Part shown: positions 60,190 to 64,000 of the stretch, in pieces
Position numbering within the stretch: position 1 is the first letter of the stretch
Layout of the letters: every line of letters starts with the position of its first letter
Source of the DNA: Monosporascus cannonballus
Lineage: Eukaryota; Ascomycota; Sordariomycetes; Xylariales
NCBI GenBank assembly: GCA_004154925.1
Contig: QJNS01000073.1
Location: 124,001-188,000 of the forward strand
Length of the DNA stretch: 64,000 nt
Reading direction: 5' to 3'
The notes under the pieces: generated by a model
Database searches by the model: none
What the model saw: the letters and a program-made list of their open reading frames with translations, nothing else
Told to the model about the DNA's origin: nothing
Position numbers and translations under genes: made by a program

Positions 60190-60650
60190 AACCGAGTCTA
60201 GAAAGCCTAACCATACTAAGTAAGACTACCCCACACGTTAACTTACGTAACTCAACGTAATTTACCTAATTTTTCAAATTCATCAAGATATCCCTTAGTA
60301 TATATAATCTGATATATCTAGAAAATCAATGCTATATTAATAAAAAATATAAAGCTTCAGATTTTTATATAAATAATTAGCTACTTACTTTCGCTTCTTA
60401 ATTATTAACCTTACTCTTTAATTAAAGAAATTATTAATCTTACTCTTTAATTAAAGAAATTATTAATCTTACTCTTTAATTAAAGAAATTATTCTCTAAT
60501 TAAAGAAGGAATTCGCAAACTTCTTTAACGAACAAACTAATAAATTATTTCTCGTTCTATTGTTACTCGCAAATCAAGACCTTTTTCGGATACTGCTTAT
60601 ATTTCTAAGTAGATGTATAACAGGTTCGTTACATTTATGTCGTACACTTT
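60190..60650. repeat. LTR-like repeat family D, copy 3
   Basis: This is the counterpart of 46600-47000, lengthened by the 29-bp tandem repeat inside it. It keeps 'TTACGTAACTCAACGT', 'CAGATTTTTATATAAATAAT' and 'AAGACCTTTTTCGGATACTG'. It is the best preserved copy at its right end. Confidence 0.55.
60401..60508. repeat. 29-bp minisatellite, three units plus a part
   Basis: Units at 60401-60429, 60430-60458 and 60459-60487 are 29 bases each and begin ATTATTAA(C/T)CTTACTC. Units 2 and 3 are identical and unit 1 differs by one C/T. A shortened fourth copy follows to about 60508. The array lies inside LTR-like copy 3 and is absent from copy 2, so it expanded locally. Confidence 0.95.
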
Positions 60651-61500
60651 AGAGCAGAAAAATATATATAATACTTTTATTTAAACGTATAAGTTATTAT
60701 TATATTGCATTTATAAATCGATTACGATTCATTATATTTGATATATTTTTATAATTATAATAAAACAGCCACGACGGACAATATTTTCTTATAATTCGTT
60801 TAAAGATAATGTAATATAACAAAGGTTAGTTAATATTATTTTTTTTTAAAAATAACTATGTTTAAAATTATAGATGTATAGTTATAAATAATATAAAGTT
60901 ATATACAAAGATTCGTTTCTCAATTTATCATAAAATATTATCAATACTTTAGTTTTACAGCTTTTTTAAAAACATGGAAAATTTATATAAATACGTGTAA
61001 ATCAAGCCTAAAACTTTAAAACTTGATATGAAGCCCTATTTTGGAAATTTGTGTGTTTTGTGAGTTCGTCTTGGCGATATATCTAAGATATACCTTAGCC
61101 ACAGCTGCACCGTAGGCGCAGTCGTAACCTTTAAAATGGGGTCCTAATCGTAATAAGGTAATGGATGGGTCGGCGACTAGTTGCCAAGGTTTGCTATATT
61201 CACTTATTTCTTTCACACATATTCACCTAGTCGTCTCCCAAATCTGCAATTGCCGTATTAACTATGAAATTCTTAAACGCTAATGCCGGCCAAGACAAGC
61301 TAATACAGTCGATTATATGAAATGCCAAGAGCTATCGCGTTTACGAACGAAGAGATCAAAAGTTAAATATAGAGCAACGAATTAAAAGATAAGGAAAAAC
61401 TATTATATCTGGGGAACCTAGATAGTGGGCGCATTAGGCTGCATTGGCTTTCCACGGATTTCGAGGGTTATTACAGTATTGCCACGTATCAAATGTTAAC
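60651..61500. other. AT-rich DNA turning into a less mutated patch
   Basis: From about 61010 to 62100 the sequence keeps many CpA and TpG steps and reads less RIPed than its surroundings. It contains one minus-strand frame without ATG at 61216-61016 (opening with GTG). That frame reads LVADPSITLLRLGPHFKGYD, then AYGAAVAKVYLRYIAK, and looks protein-like but is unrecognised and has no good start. It may be an exon remnant. Confidence 0.4.
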
Positions 61501-61569
61501 TATCAGCTAGCCACTGCATCAAAAGATTGAATTCTATAAGTGCGCACTGATTGCACTACTTAGCTAACA
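61501..61569 (-). repeat. tRNA-like (SINE-type) repeat, copy 2
   Basis: On the minus strand this reads TGTTAGCTAAGTAG at one end, a GTGCGCAC palindrome in the middle, then TGATGCAGTGGCTAGCTGATA: the same order as at 31158-31225. The body continues to about 61440 with CCCTCGAAATCC, a B-box-like motif 43 bases beyond the A box. Confidence 0.6.
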
Positions 61570-61775
61570 CACTCTCTCAATTGCTAGCGCTTAGGTAGTA
61601 ACTGTTTTAACTTATAGGACCATTTTATGGCTTTCGTATTTGAACCATAGCCTGTTACTTTTTTTATAAATCGAATTTAAAGCCTTTAGGAAAGTGGTTT
61701 GGTGTAGGATTATATGCGCGTTATGAGCTGCGATGGTAGAACTCCACTTTGTAGAGCATATCTGAAACTCTTAAC

Positions 61776-61842
61776 TATCAGCTGGCCACTACACCAAAGA
61801 TTGAATTAATGAGTGCGCACTTATTCCGCTACTTAGCTGACA
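61776..61842 (-). repeat. tRNA-like (SINE-type) repeat, copy 3
   Basis: The minus-strand sequence begins TGTCAGCTAAGTAG, has AGTGCGCACT, then CTTTGGTGTAGTGG (an excellent tRNA A box, as in tRNA-Glu) and ends CCAGCTGATA. The following bases resemble those after copy 2 to about 61715. It lies 207 bases from copy 2 in the same orientation, so the two may be a local duplication. Confidence 0.6.
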
Positions 61843-61859
61843 CTAACTTATATACATAC

Positions 61860-63520
61860 TGCAGTATCAGACAAAATATTTAAACACTGTTATGTAGCTG
61901 ATAGTCGCGCTAGTAGCTACACTACATAAATTAGACTTAGCTTTTAAATAGATCAACTTGCGACAAATAATAACAATTGCAGCTATTTGCTATTATTTGA
62001 TGAGCATTGTGGCCGACATATCTTGATATCTAATGATGTTCTAAATATTTTCATAACACTGTAGTAGCTAGTAGCGAGGTTTATAGCAAAGTATTAGTAT
62101 TGTAAATATTTTATTTAATACTAACGTGGTATACAAATAAGGAAGTTATATAAGTAAAAGGGTTGGTGTTATAAATATTATAAGTATTTAACTTTAATAA
62201 TGTATTTTTTAATGTTAATGATATAAATTGGTTTATAAAAACGACTCATACATATTTAAGAATTCAATTTACAAAATGAAGTTAAAAACGTAGTTACAAA
62301 AAGATTTATTTTAATATACAACGCTATTAAAATCACGTTAAGCGCCTAATATAATTATAAACATATTCGAATCCTGTTTTTTAAATTTACGAAAATTAAG
62401 ATTAATCGAAAATGTCCGAATAAAGGTCTAATTTTTAATTTAAATACTTAAAAGTGTTTTATTCAGCATTAATATCTTAACATATAATAAATTTATTCCT
62501 TATATACTAGGTCGTAAAATATCTCGAGATAAGTTAAATACTTCGTTTTATTAAACGTATAAACATCAAATTAAATAGTATTTTCATCGAAAATTGTCTG
62601 CGTAAAGAATTTAAATAATTTTTAAAAATATTTCGATAATTATTTAATCTGGTTCGGAATATATATCTTAGATAGAGTATAGCGAAAACATATTTATAAT
62701 TTTAATGAAATTCAGATTTAAATAAAGTCTTTTTAACGGTAAACATAAATATTACAAATATCACAAACTCTTTATAATTTTCGAAAAGATTTCATAAAAA
62801 TATATGTAATTGACAATAATATTAAGTATTAATTATTAAGATTTAAAGTTTATTTCTATTTCTTATCAATATTAAACAAACTACCTGTTTTCTTCATTTA
62901 CTCATTACCTAAATTTACTGGATTAAATATATATTATAAATAAAGATAGTAAAAGAAAAAGCATATAAAATAAAGCGATAATTGCTTTAAAATACCCATT
63001 AAGAATATAGAACATCTTTGGATATTTAATGATAACCAAATTTATTAGTGGATTACATGTTAAAGGTTTTATGAAATTAGTAATATTAATATGTTATACC
63101 TTTATTATTTTTTATTTCCGTTAGTTTTATAATATATTTTACCTTTTGATATTATAATATAACTTTTCGTTTAATATCGAAAGTTTTATACAGTATATAA
63201 TATCTATATAACTACAACAATATTTTATCGCCGGTTTTTATAAGCTATTTTCAATTATTATAATGTTTAACCCTGAGCAGCTCGAATTGGAATATTTAAA
63301 ATTAATTTATATAATATTGAAAACTTTTTTTCAAATTGAGTATTTTCAATGTATTTAAATTGACTGGTTTTTATTTCTCTTTATTAATTTTGTTCTTTTT
63401 TTACTTACGAATATTTTTAAAGTTATTATTACAATATCTGAACTAAAATGTTATTTATAAAAAGTCTAAAACTAATCAGAGAATTTACTAACAAAAAAAT
63501 TAAAGTGGTTAATTATTATA
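61860..63520. other. AT-rich region without recognised features
   Basis: The first 200 bases keep the mixed composition, including GTAGCTGATAG ... TAGTAGCTAC inverted segments. From about 62.1 kb on it is strongly AT-rich with no open frame or domain. Confidence 0.5.
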
Positions 63521-63523
63521 GTC

Positions 63524-63690
63524 TGCTTTCACGTAGCCGCTTTTGAATATATACGGATATATATACGGCTATAAGCACAATGATGATTGCTATAATTGCG
63601 ATCATTTCATAGATATTTTGCCGTAGTATCACAGCGGTATAATGTACAGCGGTTACATTAATTCTTTCTAAAAAAATTAGCTCAATGCTC
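63524..63690 (-). pseudogene. AT-rich relative of the island membrane-protein fragment
   Basis: The minus strand reads QNIYEMIAIIAIIIVLIAVY without a stop, preceded by a segment resembling the lead of the island pseudogene. The DNA aligns with 26815-26960 over about 140 bases, with shared blocks CGTAGC, TATAAGCAC-like text, ATTGCGATCATT and TTTTGCC. It carries mainly C-to-T/G-to-A differences and a 12-base insertion. The polar residues after the membrane segment differ. Both copies probably descend from one gene family; neither is intact. Confidence 0.55.
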
Positions 63691-64000
63691 TTATACGAAA
63701 TTACTTTTATTTGAAAAAAATAGAAGTTATTACGGGAAACGAATTATATTGTGAATTAACGTTAAAAAGCGAAACAAATAAGTCTTGTTTAAAACCAGCC
63801 TACTTATTACAAAAATATAAAATTTTATAATCTTAAATAATAATATTATTATTGATTAAAGATAATACTAACTATATATAACGGCAAGAAAATATTCGAC
63901 TTATTTTATTTAATATAACGTGTTGTAATTAAGTTATTTAAATTTTTTATTACAGAATTTTAAAAAAACAGTTCGCACACGTATAGAGCTCGTATATTTC

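Noticed and set aside
37837..64000. Telomeric or centromeric satellite
   Set aside because: There are no TTAGGG runs and no long satellite array; AT-richness alone is explained by RIP.

Overview
This window looks like nuclear DNA of a filamentous ascomycete (Pezizomycotina) whose repeats have been mutated by RIP (repeat-induced point mutation). About four fifths of it is extremely AT-rich. In those parts TpA is very common, and the C and G that remain sit mostly in CpG, which is what CpA-directed C-to-T mutation leaves behind. Recognisable retrotransposon proteins can be read there only across many stop codons. No rRNA, canonical tRNA, CRISPR array or telomere repeat was seen.

Layout: (1) 1-17.8 kb is AT-rich. 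It holds the 3' part of a chromodomain-bearing Ty3/Gypsy element (chromovirus) with its LTR, a minus-strand Ty3/Gypsy relic, a separate minus-strand gag-like relic, a second chromovirus LTR and a 175-bp dispersed repeat. (2) About 17.79-30.85 kb is a sharply bounded island of ordinary base composition. It holds two intact-looking intron-containing genes: a microsomal cytochrome P450 (minus strand, six exons, 512 aa) and a class I O-methyltransferase (plus strand, five exons, 477 aa). Between and beside them lie about 9 kb without an intact gene, including a broken membrane-protein gene. (3) About 30.85-37.8 kb holds tRNA-like and SINE/MITE-like short repeats and a nearly full-length, RIP-degraded chromovirus with its 5' LTR. 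(4) 37.8-64 kb is AT-rich. It has three copies of another LTR-like repeat, a complete but dead Tc1/mariner element with matching terminal inverted repeats and TA target duplications, a minisatellite, two more tRNA-like repeats near 61.5-61.8 kb, and at the right edge an AT-rich relative of the membrane-protein fragment in the island.

The P450 and the O-methyltransferase are both tailoring enzymes of secondary metabolism: oxidation of a lipophilic substrate, then methylation of a hydroxyl. Two such genes surviving intact in an island surrounded by dead transposons suggests a small or residual secondary-metabolite locus, as known for AT-compartmentalised fungal genomes. No backbone enzyme (PKS, NRPS, terpene synthase), transporter or regulator was recognised, so the pathway and product cannot be named. 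Exon structures were worked out by hand from reading frame, splice-site and branch-point signals and family motifs.
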